The notes: generated from the letters alone by a model not told the origin. A stretch of DNA of 46,665 nt from UBA4660 sp034408895 (GCA_034408895.1 JAWXCI010000007.1:1-46665), one strand, 5' to 3'; shown: positions 16,869-25,788, counted from the stretch's first letter. Numbers and translations: made by a program.

Positions 16869-17969
16869 ATGGCAACCACCACCCCACTAAAAACCACCGC
16901 CCTCACCGAAGTTCATAAAAAACTTGGAGCCAAAATGGTTCCGTTTGCCGGCTACCTCATGCCCGTTCAATACAGTGGCCTGCTGGACGAACACAACACC
17001 GTTCGCAATGCAGTGGGCGTGTTTGATGTGAGCCACATGGGCCAGTTTTTTGTGAAAGGGACGGGCGCCCTTGAGCTTATTCAACACGTTACATCTAACG
17101 ATGCATCAGCGCTTGTAATTGGCAAAGTGCAATACTCCTGCCTGCCCAACGACAAGGGCGGAATTGTGGACGACCTGCTGGTTTACCGCTGCACGGAGGA
17201 TATGTATATGCTTGTGGTCAACGCATCCAACATTCAAAAAGACTGGGAATGGATTGGCAAACACAATACGTTCGGTGCCACAGTGGAAAACCTGAGCGGG
17301 GTAGCATCGCTGCTTGCCGTGCAAGGCCCAAAGGCATTAGCCACGCTGCAACAACTTACGGACCTTGACCTGGCATCTATGCAATACTATTCTTTTGGTA
17401 TGGCCACATTTGCGGGGCACCAACACATATTGATAAGCGCAACAGGCTACACCGGTGCAGGCGGATTCGAAATCTATTTGCCCAACAATGTGGTGGAAGA
17501 TGTTTGGAACAAAATTTTTGAGGCAGGCGCTGCTCACGGCATCAAACCTGTTGGACTCGGTGCGCGCGATACCCTTCGCCTCGAAATGGGATTCTGTCTT
17601 TATGGAAATGATATTGATGACAATACCTCACCCATTGAAGCCGGCCTGGGTTGGATAACCAAATTCACCAAACCCTTCATCAACTCCGAAGCGCTGAAAG
17701 CACAAAAAGAAAACGGAGTAATAAAAAAACTTGTCGGGTTCGATTTGTTGGACAAAGGCATCCCCCGTCATGGATACAACGTGTTGGATAAAAAAGGAAA
17801 CGTGATTGGAGTAGTGACCAGCGGCACACAAAGCCCCTCACTCGGCAAACCCATAGGCATGGCTTACGTGCCCACAGCATTATCAAAACCCGGTTCTGAA
17901 ATTTTCATCAGCATCCGCGACAAGAAGTTGAAGGCACAAGTAGTATCATTGCCTTTCATCAAGAATTGA
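16869..17969 (+). CDS. gcvT: Aminomethyltransferase (glycine cleavage T protein)
   Basis: The T protein of the glycine cleavage system (366 residues, usual length 360-375). It transfers the methylene carbon from the lipoyl-bound aminomethyl group of H protein to tetrahydrofolate, releasing ammonia. Family motifs are clear: MVPFAGYLMPVQY, then VGVFDVSHMGQ, the GYTGAGGFEIY folate-site segment, and ARDTLRLEMGFCLYG with the catalytic region. I chose ATG 16869 (MATTTPLKTTALTEVH); an upstream TTG at 16821 adds 16 residues the family lacks. P and H proteins are not in the window. A TTTATTTGCC element at 16816-16825 resembles that before the PhnP-like gene and may be the promoter -7 region. Confidence 0.95.
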   Translation: MATTTPLKTTALTEVHKKLGAKMVPFAGYLMPVQYSGLLDEHNTVRNAVGVFDVSHMGQFFVKGTGALELIQHVTSNDASALVIGKVQYSCLPNDKGGIVDDLLVYRCTEDMYMLVVNASNIQKDWEWIGKHNTFGATVENLSGVASLLAVQGPKALATLQQLTDLDLASMQYYSFGMATFAGHQHILISATGYTGAGGFEIYLPNNVVEDVWNKIFEAGAAHGIKPVGLGARDTLRLEMGFCLYGNDIDDNTSPIEAGLGWITKFTKPFINSEALKAQKENGVIKKLVGFDLLDKGIPRHGYNVLDKKGNVIGVVTSGTQSPSLGKPIGMAYVPTALSKPGSEIFISIRDKKLKAQVVSLPFIKN

Positions 17970-17976
17970 TAATGGA

Positions 17977-17998
17977 CATCCCGGTCGCCATCGGGATG
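17977..17998. repeat. CATCCCG/CGGGATG palindrome
   Basis: A 7-bp perfect inverted repeat with an 8-nt spacer just after the gcvT stop. It has no T run. The same core recurs in the terminator at 38201-38220 and in the foldback element at 128-182. Confidence 0.5.
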
Positions 17999-18084
17999 CA
18001 ATGACAAAAACCTCGACTGTATTATACACATGAGCCTACCCAAAGCAGTACAATTCTATAGCCGTAGTGTTGCGTTAGCTATGG

Positions 18085-18112
18085 TCAATTGTCCAATATC
18101 AATTATCCATTA
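18085..18112. repeat. Heptamer tract upstream of comB
   Basis: TCAATTG TCCAATA TCAATTA TCCATTA in exact 7-nt phase, ending 5 bp before the comB ATG, the same distance as in front of the epimerase gene. Confidence 0.65.
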
Positions 18113-18117
18113 AAGAA

Positions 18118-18894
18118 ATGCTGACTCCCCTATCCCAACGCAAACTCGTAGAAGTGTGCTACTCTCCCGGGCAGTACTATCTCTATAAAGAAAAGTTCGA
18201 CATCTGCGTAGTCATTGATGTGTTGCGCGCCACCAGCGCCATCACCACCGCATTGCATTATGGTGTAGAAAAAATCATTCCGGTGAGCACCGTGGAAGAA
18301 GCGCGTGATTACTTGGGGCGAGGCTACATAGCCGCAGCCGAACGCGATGGCGAAGTAGTAGAAGGATTTGATTTCGGAAACTCACCCTATGCGTACATGG
18401 ATCCCAGGCTTATAGGACAAACTATTGTACTCACCACCACCAACGGCACCCGCGCCATACAAATGGCCAGCGATATGAGAACAGTGGTAATTGGTTGTCT
18501 CAATAACCTCGATGTGCTTTGCGAATACCTGATTGAAAAACACCAGAACACCCTCATCCTTGCATCAGGATGGAAAGATAAAATAAATCTTGAAGACACA
18601 ATATGCGGTGGTGCCATAGCCGATCGTCTTCTCGATTCAAGAAAATTTCATTGCGATGAAGACAGCACGGTGGCTGCCAAATTCATTTACAAAGCAGCAG
18701 ACGAACACTTACTTAGTTTGCTAAGGGCATCATCACATCGCAGGCGTTTAATTAAACTCAACATCCAGCGCGATGTCAAGTATTGCCTCACACTCAACAC
18801 CGTTCCGTGCATTCCCATTTTGAAAGATGGCGCAATCGTGAAACTGGATTTCGTTTCCAAAAAGATTATGGCTGAAGCAATAGCACACGGATGA
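18118..18894 (+). CDS. comB: 2-phosphosulfolactate phosphatase family protein
   Basis: A 258-residue protein of the ComB family. In archaea ComB removes phosphate from 2-phosphosulfolactate in coenzyme M synthesis; bacterial homologues are widespread and their substrate is mostly unproven. Signature segments: VVIDVLRATSAITTAL near the N-terminus, a GFDFGNSP loop, LTTTNGTRAI, LASGWKDKINLEDTICGGAI. ATG 18118 is the natural start. Its stop TGA overlaps the ATG of the next gene (ATGA at 18891), suggesting coupling. No other coenzyme M genes are present, so the physiological role is open. Confidence 0.85.
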   Translation: MLTPLSQRKLVEVCYSPGQYYLYKEKFDICVVIDVLRATSAITTALHYGVEKIIPVSTVEEARDYLGRGYIAAAERDGEVVEGFDFGNSPYAYMDPRLIGQTIVLTTTNGTRAIQMASDMRTVVIGCLNNLDVLCEYLIEKHQNTLILASGWKDKINLEDTICGGAIADRLLDSRKFHCDEDSTVAAKFIYKAADEHLLSLLRASSHRRRLIKLNIQRDVKYCLTLNTVPCIPILKDGAIVKLDFVSKKIMAEAIAHG

Positions 18895-19943
18895 AACGGA
18901 TCAAACAGATTTTTACGGATTCAATTAGCAACCACACTTCTGTCATTGTCACTTGCCAATTGCTTTTTGTGAAGCGTAGCGGAATCCCGATTTTTATCGG
19001 GGCCTCTTGCCTCTTGCTCATTACACTCACTTCCTTCACTCCTCACTGGGGCTTCTTCGCCCACAAGAAAATAAATGAACTTGCAGTGAACACTCTGCCG
19101 GAAGAAATGTTCGGCTTCTACAAAAAACACATCGACTACTTATCGGAACACAGTGTGGACCCCGACAAGCGAAGGCTCAGCATGAAGGGCGAAGCCGAGC
19201 GCCACTACTTCGATTCCGATCACTATTGTTTCGATACAACAGGATGCAATCCTTTTGCAAACGTCCCCCGCAGATGGACCGAAGCAGTGGCGAAGTATTC
19301 GGAAGACACCTTGCGGGCCTATGGCATTGTTCCGTGGCACGTCTATCTCGTCACCATCAATCTTACCCAAGCCTTCAAGGATGAAGATGTGGGAAGAATT
19401 GTTCGCACAAGTGCCGAACTGGGTCACTATGTAGCCGATGCACATGTTCCGCTCCATTCAACAACTAATTACAATGGACAACAGACAGGTCAACGCGGCA
19501 TTCACGGTTTCTGGGAATCGCGCCTGCCGGAACTTTATCATGATGAGTATGATTTCTTCGTGGGGAAATCAAACTACATTTCTTCACCGCTCAATTTCAT
19601 CTGGGATCGTGTGGAAGAATCGTATGCCGCAGTGGATTCAGTGCTTGGCTTCGAAACAGAACTAAACGAAAAATTTCCCGAAGACCAGAAGTACAGTTTC
19701 GAGAGCCGTGGCCAAACCAATATGAAAGTTTATTCTGAAGATTATTCACGCAAATACACCGAGATGCTCGATGGCCAGGTGGAACGCAGAATGAAACAAT
19801 CAATAATTTCCTTAGGCAGTTTGTGGTACACCGCGTGGGTGGATGCCGGCCAGCCAGACCTCAACAAACTAATAGGACTACCTGTGCTGGAAGAACCCAT
19901 TGTGATTGCCAATGACGAAATTAAAGGGCGGGAGCATGAGTGA
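18891..19943 (+). CDS. Exported zinc phospholipase C/S1-P1 nuclease-like protein
   Basis: A 350-residue protein of the zinc-dependent phospholipase C fold. Likely metal ligands are visible: Trp and His in HWGFFAHKKIN, the acidic/His patch YFDSDHYCFD, HxxxDxH in GHYVADAHVPLH, and HxxxE in GIHGFWESRL. It would be cleaved near Trp so that the new N-terminus joins the zinc cluster, as in this family. The first 26 codons from ATG 18891 look like intergenic filler; GTG 18969 instead gives a compact signal peptide (VKRSGIPIFIGASCLLLITL). ATG overlaps the comB stop, so both starts are possible. The signal region is built from repeat DNA (CCCGATTTTTATCGGG palindrome and CCTCTTG heptamers). Lipase versus nuclease activity cannot be decided. 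Confidence 0.75.
   Translation: MKRIKQIFTDSISNHTSVIVTCQLLFVKRSGIPIFIGASCLLLITLTSFTPHWGFFAHKKINELAVNTLPEEMFGFYKKHIDYLSEHSVDPDKRRLSMKGEAERHYFDSDHYCFDTTGCNPFANVPRRWTEAVAKYSEDTLRAYGIVPWHVYLVTINLTQAFKDEDVGRIVRTSAELGHYVADAHVPLHSTTNYNGQQTGQRGIHGFWESRLPELYHDEYDFFVGKSNYISSPLNFIWDRVEESYAAVDSVLGFETELNEKFPEDQKYSFESRGQTNMKVYSEDYSRKYTEMLDGQVERRMKQSIISLGSLWYTAWVDAGQPDLNKLIGLPVLEEPIVIANDEIKGREHE
19003..19044. repeat. Heptamer tract inside a signal-peptide coding region
   Basis: Six units in 7-nt phase (CCTCTTG CCTCTTG CTCATTA CACTCAC TTCCTTC ACTCCTC), within the 5' coding region of the phospholipase-like gene. It directly follows a CCCGAT/ATCGGG palindrome (18987-19002). Confidence 0.5.
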
Positions 19944-19944
19944 T

Positions 19945-20559
19945 TCATTTCACCTTCACCCTCAACATTTTTTTTCCTTCCATTTCTCCTTCCAGAATAT
20001 CTCCTGTAACAACCGGTCCCACTCCAGCAGGAGTTCCTGTAAAAATAAAATCACCAATTTTCAATGTCATGAACTTAGAAACATGAGCAATGATTTTACT
20101 GAATGAAAAAATCATCTGCGCTGAATTTCCCTTCTGAACCAACTCATCATTTTTCTTCAATACAAAATCAATAGAGTGGATGTTGCCGATTTCTTCCACT
20201 GCAATGAATTGATCAGAAAGCACCGCAGAACCATCGAAACTTTTGGCCTTCTCCCACGGCATTCCTTTTTTCTTCAACTCTTCCTGCACATCACGGGCAG
20301 TCCAGTCAATCCCCAACCCAATAGCATCAAAGTATCGTGGGGCGAATTCTTCACTAATATTCTTTCCAAGGCGGTTAATGCGCAACACAAGTTCAATTTC
20401 ATATTGCACGTTCTGGGTCCAATCAGGGATAAAAAACGGAATGCCTTTGGGAAGAATGGCAGAGTCTGGCTTGCAGAAGAACATAGGCTCAACCGGCAGC
20501 ACATTGTTCAGTTCCGCAGCGTGTTCAGCGTAGTTTCTTCCGATGCAAATAATTTTCAT
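19945..20559 (-). CDS. Fumarylacetoacetate hydrolase (FAH) family enzyme
   Basis: A compact single-domain FAH protein of 204 residues. Metal-binding acids are in the expected places: YEIELVLRI (Glu pair) and IGLGIDWTARDVQ (Asp region), with the family ending GDFIFTGTPAGVGPV. Relatives are fumarylpyruvate hydrolases, acylpyruvases or oxaloacetate decarboxylases that cleave C-C bonds of beta-diketo acids. I chose ATG 20559 (MKIICIGRNYAEH, the typical N-terminus); an upstream TTG at 20586 adds nine residues. It is convergent with the phospholipase-like gene and divergent from bamD. Confidence 0.88.
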   Translation of the reverse strand: MKIICIGRNYAEHAAELNNVLPVEPMFFCKPDSAILPKGIPFFIPDWTQNVQYEIELVLRINRLGKNISEEFAPRYFDAIGLGIDWTARDVQEELKKKGMPWEKAKSFDGSAVLSDQFIAVEEIGNIHSIDFVLKKNDELVQKGNSAQMIFSFSKIIAHVSKFMTLKIGDFIFTGTPAGVGPVVTGDILEGEMEGKKMLRVKVK

Positions 20560-20641
20560 GACTGCGCAAACGTAAATGTTGTTCAATAATCATCTCATGT
20601 ATCCGTTCTCCCCATCCAATCGTCTGACGAAAGGGAACAAT

Positions 20642-20649
20642 TACTTTTG
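20642..20649 (+). promoter_or_regulatory. Possible -7 element of the bamD operon
   Basis: TACTTTTG, an exact match to TAnnTTTG, followed by CCCGCCC and then the bamD ATG only 7 bp later. A start about 7 nt downstream would give an almost leaderless transcript. No clean -33 TTG is present at 19-21 bp. Confidence 0.45.
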
Positions 20650-20656
20650 CCCGCCC

Positions 20657-21466
20657 ATGTCGAAAAATTTCCTGCTTTTTTTTATCGCTTTTCTTTCATT
20701 CGTCTCGTGCAGCGAATATGGCCGTGTGGTCAAAAGCACCGATGCGGAATTTAAATTTACCAAGGCCGTTGAGTATTACGAAAGCAAAGAATACTTCAAG
20801 GCCCTTCCCATTTTTGAAGAGTTGATTGGCATAACGCGCGGCACCGATCGAGCCGAAGAAGTCTATTACTACTATGCGAAATGTCATTATGGTATCAAGG
20901 ATTATTACCTGGCCAATTATTATTTCAAGCAATTCACAAAAACATATTCTACGAGCAGATACGCAGAAGAATGCCTTTTTCTGGCCGCCATGTGCAGCTA
21001 CAAACTTTCACCCGACTTTAGCCTAGATCAAACCGAAACCAAAGCGGCCATTGATGAATTTCAGTTGTTCCTGGACCGCTATCCGAACTCTGCCAATCGC
21101 GATACATCCAACTACATTGTCAGTCATCTTAATACCAAATTGGAGTTAAAAGATTTCGAGGTGAGTCGGCTTTATGTTAAAACGGAAAAGTACAAATCTG
21201 GAATCCAGTCGCTAAAAGATTTCCAGAAGACCTATCCCAATTCCAGCTATAAAGAAGAAGCCATGTACCTGATTGTAAAGGCGGCCTACCAATATGCTTT
21301 GAATAGTATAGAAAGTAAGCAGGCAGAGAGGTTCAGGGATTCAGTAGAAAGTTATACTACATTCGCGACCGCTTTTCCCGAGAGCAAATGGCTGAAAGAA
21401 GCCGCTGAAATTGCTGAAAAAAGTAACCGGGCGCTGGAACGCCTCGCATCAAACGACACACAATAA
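20657..21466 (+). CDS. bamD: Outer membrane assembly lipoprotein BamD
   Basis: A lipoprotein of 269 residues: signal sequence MSKNFLLFFIAFLSFVSC with acylated Cys18, then five TPR-like helical repeats (AVEYYESKEYFKALPIFEEL, YYYAKCHYGIKDYYLANYYF and onward). BamD is the essential partner of BamA in inserting beta-barrel proteins into the outer membrane. I chose ATG 20657 over a TTG 27 codons upstream because it begins the signal peptide directly. It is the first gene of a conserved Bacteroidota order, followed 8 bp later by rpoZ. Confidence 0.92.
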   Translation: MSKNFLLFFIAFLSFVSCSEYGRVVKSTDAEFKFTKAVEYYESKEYFKALPIFEELIGITRGTDRAEEVYYYYAKCHYGIKDYYLANYYFKQFTKTYSTSRYAEECLFLAAMCSYKLSPDFSLDQTETKAAIDEFQLFLDRYPNSANRDTSNYIVSHLNTKLELKDFEVSRLYVKTEKYKSGIQSLKDFQKTYPNSSYKEEAMYLIVKAAYQYALNSIESKQAERFRDSVESYTTFATAFPESKWLKEAAEIAEKSNRALERLASNDTQ

Positions 21467-21474
21467 AAAGAAAA

Positions 21475-21807
21475 ATGAGTTTCAAAACTTCAACCGCAGC
21501 AAAGACCACCATTACGCGCAACACCAACGAACTGTACGACAAAGTGGATCAAAACCTCTTTGAAGCCGTAGTGCTTCTTTCCAAACGCTCCAACCAGATA
21601 AGCAAGGAATTAAAAGAAGAACTCAGTCAAAAACTGGAAGAGTTTGCAAGCCATGCCGACAACCTGGAAGAGGTATTTGAGAACCGCGAGCAAATCGAAG
21701 TCTCAAAATTCTACGAGCGCCTGCCAAAGTCAAACGCCCTGTCCATACAGGAACTGGTGGAAGATGAAATCTACTGGCGCTATCCCGATGAGCCTGTCAA
21801 CAATTGA
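21475..21807 (+). CDS. rpoZ: RNA polymerase omega subunit
   Basis: A 110-residue protein of the Bacteroidota omega type: an N-terminal TTITRNTNELYDKV segment, then the helix LFEAVVLLSKRSNQISKELKEEL, which corresponds to the conserved part of omega that clamps the beta' C-terminus. It aids assembly of RNA polymerase. Position between bamD (8 bp upstream) and coaBC is the standard arrangement in this phylum and supports the call. Confidence 0.88.
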   Translation: MSFKTSTAAKTTITRNTNELYDKVDQNLFEAVVLLSKRSNQISKELKEELSQKLEEFASHADNLEEVFENREQIEVSKFYERLPKSNALSIQELVEDEIYWRYPDEPVNN

Positions 21808-21830
21808 TAATTCGTTTCGCAATGAATAAA

Positions 21831-21860
21831 GATAAAAGATGGTGCAAGCCATCTTTTATC
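21831..21860 (+). promoter_or_regulatory. Perfect 12-bp hairpin upstream of coaBC
   Basis: GATAAAAGATGG and its exact complement around a TGCAAG loop, ending 11 bp before the coaBC ATG. No long T run follows, so it looks less like a terminator than an mRNA leader structure or a processing site between rpoZ and coaBC. Confidence 0.45.
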
Positions 21861-21871
21861 ATTTCTGAACC

Positions 21872-23080
21872 ATGGTGATTGAAGGGAAAAAGATATTGGT
21901 AGCTGTAACGGGGAGCATTGCAGCCTACAAAAGTGCTTTCCTTATTCGCCTTCTCTTACAGGCCGGTGCTCAGGTGAAGGTGGTGATGAGCAAAGCCGCT
22001 ATTGATTTCATCACCCCACTCACTCTCTCCACCTTATCGAAAAATCCTGTTCACTCAGATTTTACCGAAAATCCGGATGCAGGCTTATGGACCAATCATG
22101 TGGAGTTTGGAACCTGGGCCGATCTTATGGTAGTTGCACCGCTTTCGGCCAACACACTTTCCAAAATGGCAACCGGCCAGTGCGATAATTTTCTGATGGC
22201 TGTGTACATGAGTGCCCGCTGCCCGATAATGTTAGCCCCGGCCATGGATCACGATATGATGATACATACGGCAACCACGGAAAATATTGAAAAACTTAAA
22301 TCATTCGGTCATCAGATTCTATCTCCAGGTTATGGCGAATTGGCCAGCGGATTGGTGGGAAAAGGCCGGATGGCCGAACCAGAAGAGATTTTTCAGGAAG
22401 TTGTTTCGTTCTTTAATCCAGAACTTCCGCTGAAGGGAAAAAAAGTTTTAGTGACTGCAGGGCCGACTTATGAAATGATTGACCCAGTGCGTTTCATTGG
22501 TAACTTTTCTTCTGGTAAAATGGGTTTTGAGATAGGGCGAGCTCTAGCCGATTGCGGAGCATCGGTTCAACTGGTATCAGGTCCGGTATCTCAATTCATA
22601 CAGCATTCACATATCAAAATTCATAAGGTGACAAGTGCAGATGAGATGGCTGAAGTGTGTGAAAAGATCTTTCCTGAAACGGATATTGCTGTGCTGGCTG
22701 CGGCTGTTGCCGATTTCAAACCAAAAAATAAGGCCACATCGAAAATCAAGAAATCGTTAAAGGCACTGAGCCTGAATCTGGAAGCAACAACGGATATAGC
22801 TGCTAAGCTGGGAAAACAAAAACGCCCCGATCAATTGCTTATTGGCTTCGCACTTGAAACGGATAATGAGCAAGAGAATGCAACGAAAAAACTTGTGGCC
22901 AAAAATTTTGATATGATTGTTCTCAACTCATTGAATGATGAAGGTGCAGGCTTTGGAACGGACACCAACAAAATCACTTTAATTTGGCCGAACAATAAAA
23001 CAATGAACTTCGGGTTGAAGCCCAAAAAACAAGTGGCCAAAGACATCGTTTCTGAAATAATAAAACTCACCAGTAAATGA
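21872..23080 (+). CDS. coaBC: CoaBC: phosphopantothenoylcysteine synthetase/decarboxylase
   Basis: A bifunctional coenzyme A enzyme (402 residues). The N-terminal flavin-dependent CoaC half (about 1-180) has ILVAVTGSIAAYKS, the active-site His76 in TNHVEFG, and APAMDHDM. The C-terminal CoaB half (from about 187) has VLVTAGPTYEMIDPVRFI, the GNFSSGKMG nucleotide loop and AAAVADFKPK. Together they join phosphopantothenate to cysteine and decarboxylate the product. The substrate-clamp motif reads LASGLVGKGRM, with Ser where the E. coli enzyme has Cys158; I recall this as usual in Bacteroidota. The gene overlaps the next one by four bases (ATGA). Confidence 0.95.
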   Translation: MVIEGKKILVAVTGSIAAYKSAFLIRLLLQAGAQVKVVMSKAAIDFITPLTLSTLSKNPVHSDFTENPDAGLWTNHVEFGTWADLMVVAPLSANTLSKMATGQCDNFLMAVYMSARCPIMLAPAMDHDMMIHTATTENIEKLKSFGHQILSPGYGELASGLVGKGRMAEPEEIFQEVVSFFNPELPLKGKKVLVTAGPTYEMIDPVRFIGNFSSGKMGFEIGRALADCGASVQLVSGPVSQFIQHSHIKIHKVTSADEMAEVCEKIFPETDIAVLAAAVADFKPKNKATSKIKKSLKALSLNLEATTDIAAKLGKQKRPDQLLIGFALETDNEQENATKKLVAKNFDMIVLNSLNDEGAGFGTDTNKITLIWPNNKTMNFGLKPKKQVAKDIVSEIIKLTSK

Positions 23081-23976
23081 AAAAGGGAATATCAATTTTC
23101 TTGTTTGCAATATCAATCTCATTGGGCATCCATGCGCAGGAACTGAATTGTGATGTCAGTATCATCAAGCCTCAAATCATGATTGGGGACGAAGCCATTT
23201 TCGAAACCATGGAAAATTCTATTGAAGAATTTATCAACGGCAGGAAATGGACAGAAGACGATTTCAGACTGGAAGAACGCATTGAGTGCACTATGCAGAT
23301 TACGATTGAAACGTGGGTGAACCAGCGCCAGTTCAAGGGCGCGATACAAGTAGGAAGCAGCCGCCCTGTCTACCATTCCGATTACAAGACACCACTTGTT
23401 TCCATCAACGACCGCGATTTGGAATTCATTTTTCAGGAAAATTCCTTGTTGCAGTGGAGCAGCGACCAGCACCGGGATAATCTATCATCGGTGCTCGCGT
23501 TTTACGCTCATTATCTCATCGGGCTGGACTACGATACTTTTTCCATGGAAGGAGGAACACCCTATTTTCTTTTGTGCCAGACGGTGGTTGCCAACGCACA
23601 AAATTCCCCCGAACCCGGTTGGAAGTCGAACGAAAAATCACAACAAAACAGGTATTGGCTGGTGGAAAACATCCTTTCGCAAAGTTTTAAACCCCTTCGC
23701 GAGTGCATGTACAACTATCACCGCCAGGGCTACGATAAACTCTATTCCGACTTCGCAAAGTCAAGAATCGCAATTGCCGATGCACTGGTGGCATTGCGCA
23801 GTGTGCATAAGATTCGTCCATCATCTTACAACATGCAGGTGTTCTTTTATGCCAAGAGCGATGAGATTGTCCAACTCTTCAAGCCCACAGCAGTGGCAGA
23901 AAAGCAACGTGTTTACGACCTGGTGAAACAAGTGGACCCTGGAAACATCTCGAAGTACGAAGGGATGATGGACTAG
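23077..23976 (+). CDS. DUF4835 family protein (PorD-like)
   Basis: A 299-residue exported protein with signal peptide (MKKGISIFLFAISISLGIHAQ) and no lipobox, matching the DUF4835 family in size, opening (ELNCDVSI) and location between coaBC and recN. The family is confined to Bacteroidota. Some databases name it PorD and associate it with type IX secretion; I recall that naming but cannot verify it here. Predicted periplasmic. Its ATG overlaps the coaBC stop, so it is translated from the same transcript. Confidence 0.8.
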   Translation: MKKGISIFLFAISISLGIHAQELNCDVSIIKPQIMIGDEAIFETMENSIEEFINGRKWTEDDFRLEERIECTMQITIETWVNQRQFKGAIQVGSSRPVYHSDYKTPLVSINDRDLEFIFQENSLLQWSSDQHRDNLSSVLAFYAHYLIGLDYDTFSMEGGTPYFLLCQTVVANAQNSPEPGWKSNEKSQQNRYWLVENILSQSFKPLRECMYNYHRQGYDKLYSDFAKSRIAIADALVALRSVHKIRPSSYNMQVFFYAKSDEIVQLFKPTAVAEKQRVYDLVKQVDPGNISKYEGMMD

Positions 23977-23980
23977 TCGA

Positions 23981-24008
23981 AAGTTGGCAGTAAGCAGTTG
24001 GCAGATTA
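23981..24008. repeat. Heptamer tract upstream of recN
   Basis: AAGTTGG CAGTAAG CAGTTGG CAGATTA in exact phase, filling most of the 50-bp space between the DUF4835 stop and the recN start. Confidence 0.6.
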
Positions 24009-24026
24009 ATTCAAATTTCAGATTCT

Positions 24027-25679
24027 GTGTTGCGTCATCTTACCATTTCGAATTATGCTTTGATTGATAAAATTGAAGTGGACTTGCATGATGGTTTCAC
24101 TGCTATAACCGGGGAGACCGGTTCCGGAAAGTCAATACTTATGGATGCACTTGAACTTGCACTTGGTGAACGTGCCGATTCAAAAATTTTTCGAGACAAC
24201 ACTTCCAGGTGTGTGGTGGAAGCCACGTTCAATCTTGAAGGATTTAAACTCAACTCATTCTTTGCATCCAACGACCTCGACTTTGATGAGCAAACTGTTC
24301 TCCGCAGGGAAATTTCTCCGGGAGGAAAAAGCCGCGCATTTATCAATGACAATCTTGTTCAGCTCAACACACTCAGGGAATTGGGCAAGCAACTAATTGA
24401 CATTCATTCGCAGCATGAAAATGCACTGATTACTGAACGCACATTCCAGTTTGGTTGTGTAGATGCCTTCGCGAAGAATGAAAAAATCAGGCAACAGTAT
24501 TCTGAAATTTTCACACAACACAAAAAGGCGCAGGCCGAACTCGATGCATTGATTGCGCAAGAGTCGAAGTTGAGGCAAGACCTGGACTATTTCAGGTTTC
24601 AATTTGAAGAATTGGAAAAGGCAAAGTTGGATACGCTGTATCTGGATGAGCTCCAAGCAGAACTGGTTACACTCACCCATGCGGAAACCATCCGAAGCAC
24701 TTTGGATTCCGTTATAGGATTGCTGGATGGAAATGAACAGGCCGTGCTGGCGAATCTTTCAACCGCAAAAAATCTTCTTTCAAAGGTTTCGGTTTTCAAT
24801 TCCACGCTAGCCGAATTGCACCAACGAACGGAAAACTCTTGGATTGAAATGCGTGACATGCTCAGCGAAACCGAACGGGTTGCTGATGAAGTGGTGTTCG
24901 ACCAGCAGCGGATTGATCAGGTGAATGAACATCTTTCACTGTTTCAACATCTGTTGAAGAAACATGCACTGCAAACGGCAAGCGAACTCATCGCGCTTAG
25001 GAATGACCTTCAAAAGAAAATCAACACAGCAGAATATTTTGAAGAAATAATTACAGGAGTGAGGAAAAAAAATGATTCACTAAAATCAGAACTTTCTGTT
25101 TTAGCACTGGAGGTTTCTGCATCCAGAATTAAAGCAATCCCTGAACTTGAAAAAGCAGTTTTCAAATCGTTCATTGGTCTTTCTCTCGAAAATGCTGAAT
25201 TGAAAGCAACGCTTACAAAGTCAGAAAATTTCCATGCGCTTGGCAACGATGAAATCAGTATTCTCTTCAGGGCTAACAAAGGCTCATCACTTCAACCCAT
25301 AAAAGAAGTGGCATCGGGAGGGGAGATGTCGAGGGTGATGCTCGCGCTGAAATCTTCAATCAGCAAATACCGGAAACTGCCCACCATTATTCTGGACGAA
25401 ATAGACCAGGGCGTAAGCGGTGAAGTAGCAAAAAATGTGGGCCATATTATGCACCAGATGAGCCAATACATGCAAGTGCTTGCCATCACACACCTGCCCC
25501 AGATTGCTGGCCAGGCCGGTCATCATCTGAAAGTTTACAAAACCACTGGAAAAAATTCGACCACAACACATCTCGAAGTGCTGGAAGGCGAAAACCGTGT
25601 GAATGAACTCGCAGAAATGCTGGGTGGAAAATCGTTATCGGATGCTGCCAGAGAAAGTGCCCGCGAGTTAATGCGCTAG
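24027..25679 (+). CDS. recN: DNA repair protein RecN
   Basis: An SMC-like ATPase of 550 residues that acts at double-strand breaks with RecA. Walker A is GETGSGKS (about 31-38), followed by two coiled-coil stretches (about 150-220 and 290-370), the ABC signature VASGGEMSRVMLALK and Walker B LPTIILDEIDQGVSG. Length is normal for the family. No ATG fits: it starts with GTG 24027 or TTG 24030 (LRHLTISNYALID), both directly before the first conserved strand. It closes the bamD-to-recN block. Confidence 0.95.
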   Translation: MLRHLTISNYALIDKIEVDLHDGFTAITGETGSGKSILMDALELALGERADSKIFRDNTSRCVVEATFNLEGFKLNSFFASNDLDFDEQTVLRREISPGGKSRAFINDNLVQLNTLRELGKQLIDIHSQHENALITERTFQFGCVDAFAKNEKIRQQYSEIFTQHKKAQAELDALIAQESKLRQDLDYFRFQFEELEKAKLDTLYLDELQAELVTLTHAETIRSTLDSVIGLLDGNEQAVLANLSTAKNLLSKVSVFNSTLAELHQRTENSWIEMRDMLSETERVADEVVFDQQRIDQVNEHLSLFQHLLKKHALQTASELIALRNDLQKKINTAEYFEEIITGVRKKNDSLKSELSVLALEVSASRIKAIPELEKAVFKSFIGLSLENAELKATLTKSENFHALGNDEISILFRANKGSSLQPIKEVASGGEMSRVMLALKSSISKYRKLPTIILDEIDQGVSGEVAKNVGHIMHQMSQYMQVLAITHLPQIAGQAGHHLKVYKTTGKNSTTTHLEVLEGENRVNELAEMLGGKSLSDAARESARELMR

Positions 25680-25788
25680 CCTCACAAATGAGGTTGACTT
25701 CAATTCTAAGTTTTCAAATATGATTCGAATTCAATAAAATCTGGCTGGGTTCACTTTCTATACCTTGCGGTTTCAATCACTTTATTTC

